A stretch of 64,000 nucleotides of DNA from Tenacibaculum sp. 190130A14a (GTDB lineage: Bacteria > Bacteroidota > Bacteroidia > Flavobacteriales > Flavobacteriaceae). Positions 61,588 through 64,000 of the stretch are shown here, piece after piece (position 1 is the first letter of the stretch; each line of letters opens with the position of its first letter). The translations under genes and the position numbers were made by a program. The notes under the pieces are model-generated. The model did not search any database, had not been told where the DNA came from, and saw nothing but the letters and a program-made list of their open reading frames with translations. The stretch spans positions 1,550,001 to 1,614,000 of the forward strand of contig NZ_OZ040189.1 of the NCBI RefSeq assembly GCF_964048965.1, given 5' to 3'.

Positions 61588-62493
61588 TTATTTTTTAACG
61601 AAAGATTCGATGATTGCATCAATTTCTTCTTCTTTGTTATATCCATCTTTTTTAAACAAGTACTTGAATAACTGCTTGTTTTTTACTTTTGCTTCTAATG
61701 AAAGCTGTTGGTTTCTACCATATACTTCATCCCATTTATTTCTTACTAATTGCCATTTAGCTTGGTTTTTCTTCCACCAATCTTGAGCAGCTTGACAACG
61801 AGCATCAGGAACTCTTTTGTAAGTATTGTACCCTTTTTCGTTGGCTAAAATAAAATCTTGTTCTCCAGATTTTCTTACAACTTTTTGATTGTCTTGGTCA
61901 TGTACCCAACCGTAATCAGTAATTTCATGGCGATTTCCCCTTACAGTAACATTATAGTCACTTCTTTTTGTATATTCTCTTCTAGGTAATGGAGCGTCTG
62001 TTGTGTTTTCCCAATAGCTTTTTCCATCAACATGTACCCAAGTAGCAGAACCTTCATAACGAGGACTATCATCTACTTGATAAACTTTTTGAGTCCATTG
62101 TTTTTTGACTGCTGCTTTTGGCTTTTTAACAAATAACCAATTATTATCTCCATTAAACATATAGAAGTCTTGGTTTTGATATACCCAATCTTGTCGCCAA
62201 TGTTTTACAATATGTGGACTAGCTGGATTACCAACTTGTAATAAATGTTGAATTGATATTTTATTTTTATCGTCTTCAATTAATTGTGCCCACTCCAAAC
62301 CTCTAGAAACCTTATTCTTTGATGGTTTATAAGTGCTGTCTTTTGAGTGGTTAAAAGTTTCTGCAAAGTTGAAAGTAACTTCGAAGCAACCGCACATTTT
62401 TTTTATGGCTTCTCTGTCTTTAGTCTTCTTACTTTGAGCATTTAGAGTAAACGCTGAAAAAAGAACCAAACCTCCTAAAAATATTTTTTTCAT
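61588..62493 (-). CDS. DUF6607 family protein
   Basis: 301 residues, signal peptide ending near LNAQ. CGCFEVTFNFAETF at the start of the mature part, and many Trp (DWWKKNQAKWQ). The family commonly sits next to TonB receptors in Flavobacteria; its role is unknown. First gene of the leftward iron-related operon. Confidence 0.82.
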   Translation of the reverse strand: MKKIFLGGLVLFSAFTLNAQSKKTKDREAIKKMCGCFEVTFNFAETFNHSKDSTYKPSKNKVSRGLEWAQLIEDDKNKISIQHLLQVGNPASPHIVKHWRQDWVYQNQDFYMFNGDNNWLFVKKPKAAVKKQWTQKVYQVDDSPRYEGSATWVHVDGKSYWENTTDAPLPRREYTKRSDYNVTVRGNRHEITDYGWVHDQDNQKVVRKSGEQDFILANEKGYNTYKRVPDARCQAAQDWWKKNQAKWQLVRNKWDEVYGRNQQLSLEAKVKNKQLFKYLFKKDGYNKEEEIDAIIESFVKK

Positions 62494-62594
62494 TATATCT
62501 ATATATTTTATGTTTTGAAAATTTTTGACAAAAATATAAATTTTATTTAGACTGATTTAAAATAAGTGTATATATTTGCCGAAAATTATTAAGA
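62494..62594 (+). promoter_or_regulatory. Divergent promoter region of the iron-uptake locus
   Basis: TATATTTG at 62571-62578 is a perfect -7 box for the rightward TonB receptor gene. The leftward promoter must lie in the same 100 bp. No clear Fur-type palindrome was seen. Confidence 0.6.
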
Positions 62595-64000
62595 ATGTTT
62601 CTAAATAGAGTTTTAGTTTTTAGTTTTTTGTTTGCAAGTGTTGCGATGTTTTCTCAAGAGGAACAAAAGAAAGACACTATAAAAGTGAATGATTTAGATG
62701 AAGTTGTAGTTACTGCTACAAGGACTAAAAGACAATTATCTTCTTTACCAATGCCAGTTACTTTAATATCAAAAAAGCAATTGCAACAATCGGGTTCAGT
62801 TAGATTGAGAGATATCTTGTTAGAACAAATTGGTATTGTAATGGTATCTGACTTCGGTAACTCTGAAGGGGTTCATTTACAGGGAGTTGCTGCAGACTAT
62901 ACATTAGTATTAATTGATGGGGTGCCGGTAGTTGGAAGAACAGCAGGAAACATTGATTTACGAAGATTAACAGTTAATAATATAAAGCAAATAGAAATAG
63001 TAAAGGGTCCCTCATCGTCTTTATATGGTTCTGAAGCTTTAGGTGGTGTAATCAATATTATAACTGAAAATCCAAAACGAAATAGTTTTAAGGGTTCGTT
63101 ACAGCTTTTTACTAGAGAAGGAGCAAGAAATGAACTAGATATTAATGCGAATGTTGTAACGAAAAAGGAAAAAGTGAGTGTTGTGGCTGGCGTTAACTTG
63201 AATTCTAGCAAGGGATTTGATTTATCGCCAGATAACACTAGTTCAGTTACGGCTTATCCGCATCAGAATTTTACAGGAAACTTACAAGTAGGATATGATT
63301 TTTCTGATAAGTTCAAGACATTGGTTTCAGGTAGATTTTATCAACAAGAGCAAAACACACCGACATCAGATAATACACAAACTGATTGGAATATTAATAC
63401 GAGGCTTACACATCAAATTTCTGATGTATGGGAAGTTGAATATTTATTCTACGGAACTCGTTTTAAAACAGAAAGTCTTTTTAACGGAGATGAAGCTATA
63501 TTTAATAGAAGTTTATGGAGGCCAGAAATTAAAGCAAAGGTGTCTTTAGGAGATAAAAGTACCATAATAGCAGGTGTAGGAGCAAACTTTGATGCTTTAG
63601 ATCGAAGTGCTTTTGATGGAGAGAAAAGATACGAAGCCCAATATGTGTTTGGACAATATGATTTTAATCCCATTAAAAATGTAAATGTTGTATTAGGAGC
63701 AAGGTTTGATAGTCATAATAAGTATCAATCAGCATTTTCTCCAAAACTATCAGCAAGTTATAAGGTTAATGATTGGATTACTACAAAAGGTTCTGTTGGG
63801 TATGGTTTTAAAGCTCCAGATTTTCGTCAGTTGTATTATAATTTTAGAAATACAGCCGGTGGGTATGCTGTTTTTGGAACACAAACAATACATGAGTTTT
63901 TTGCAGGAGAAGTTGGACTTAACCATATAGAGAGAGAATTAAAACCTGAAAGTTCTATAGGATATAATTTTGGTTTTCAATTAAAACCACTATCAAATTT
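62595..64000 (+). CDS. TonB-dependent outer-membrane receptor (3' end outside window)
   Basis: 468 codons visible from the ATG at 62595; no stop before the window ends. Signal peptide to about FSQ, TonB-box-like DEVVVTATRTKRQL, plug domain (LRDILLEQIGIV ... HLQGVAADYTLVLIDGVPV ... VKGPSSSLYGSEALGGVINI), then barrel strands. Without the usual CarboxypepD-reg extension it resembles siderophore/haem receptors. Divergent from the reductase operon, which supports an iron role. Confidence 0.93.
   Translation, partial: MFLNRVLVFSFLFASVAMFSQEEQKKDTIKVNDLDEVVVTATRTKRQLSSLPMPVTLISKKQLQQSGSVRLRDILLEQIGIVMVSDFGNSEGVHLQGVAADYTLVLIDGVPVVGRTAGNIDLRRLTVNNIKQIEIVKGPSSSLYGSEALGGVINIITENPKRNSFKGSLQLFTREGARNELDINANVVTKKEKVSVVAGVNLNSSKGFDLSPDNTSSVTAYPHQNFTGNLQVGYDFSDKFKTLVSGRFYQQEQNTPTSDNTQTDWNINTRLTHQISDVWEVEYLFYGTRFKTESLFNGDEAIFNRSLWRPEIKAKVSLGDKSTIIAGVGANFDALDRSAFDGEKRYEAQYVFGQYDFNPIKNVNVVLGARFDSHNKYQSAFSPKLSASYKVNDWITTKGSVGYGFKAPDFRQLYYNFRNTAGGYAVFGTQTIHEFFAGEVGLNHIERELKPESSIGYNFGFQLKPLSN

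Overview
This window looks like a chromosomal segment from a member of the Flavobacteriaceae. It is AT-rich, its tRNA genes lack an encoded CCA, and several promoters match the Bacteroidetes form (TTG ... TAnnTTTG). The housekeeping genes (secA with a Bacteroidetes insertion, dnaA, a DUF2795 protein, a DUF6607 protein beside a TonB receptor, LytS/LytTR pairs with sensor propellers) fit that clade. I cannot name the genus from sequence alone.
Layout. 1-12,397 is host chromosome: an LpxH-like phosphatase, secA, an adenosyltransferase, a thioesterase, dnaA, a phosphatase, a methyltransferase, an acyltransferase, a rhomboid protease, three tandem tRNA-Gly genes, a small RNA, an acetyltransferase and an MBL hydrolase. 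12,398-49,829 is a 37.4 kb element integrated into the 3' end of a tRNA-Met gene. It is bounded by a 20-bp direct repeat, and the tRNA has been separated from its own terminator. 49,830-64,000 is host chromosome again: tRNA-Met, an aminotransferase, YqgE, a LytS/LytTR signalling pair, an overlooked Cys-rich GG-leader peptide, and an iron-uptake locus (ferric-reductase-like flavoprotein, DUF2271, ankyrin protein, DUF6607, TonB receptor).
The element reads as a prophage. From left to right it holds: (1) an orphan response regulator, a small lipoprotein and a membrane protein; (2) a leftward lysogeny operon of repressor, RelA/SpoT-domain enzyme and coiled-coil membrane protein; (3) a divergent early gene and a Toprim-SF3 primase/helicase; (4) a 6 kb accessory zone of microproteins, promoter-gene-terminator modules and at least a dozen predicted leftward small RNAs; (5) a rightward late operon with a transglutaminase-like protein, small beta-rich capsid candidates, several one-helix membrane proteins, a GH108 lysozyme, a holin, a spanin-like protein and a zincin-ATPase fusion; (6) cargo comprising an LRR/HYDIN lipoprotein, secreted proteins, a sensor kinase with its regulator and a YedK/HMCES protein; (7) the integrase.
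I see no portal, large terminase, HK97-type capsid, tape measure or tail gene. Together with the many single-helix proteins this suggests a tailless, membrane-containing virus rather than a tailed phage.
The most unusual content is in the control DNA. The small RNAs include a family whose hairpins present a C-GGGG-G apical loop. One of them shares a 13-mer with a host small RNA beside the tRNA-Gly genes. A block of three RNAs is duplicated 4.4 kb apart. Several short tandem arrays with exact 10- or 11-bp period sit at the lysogeny promoter, at the response-regulator promoter, before the late operon and, remarkably, inside the coding sequence of the zincin-ATPase gene.
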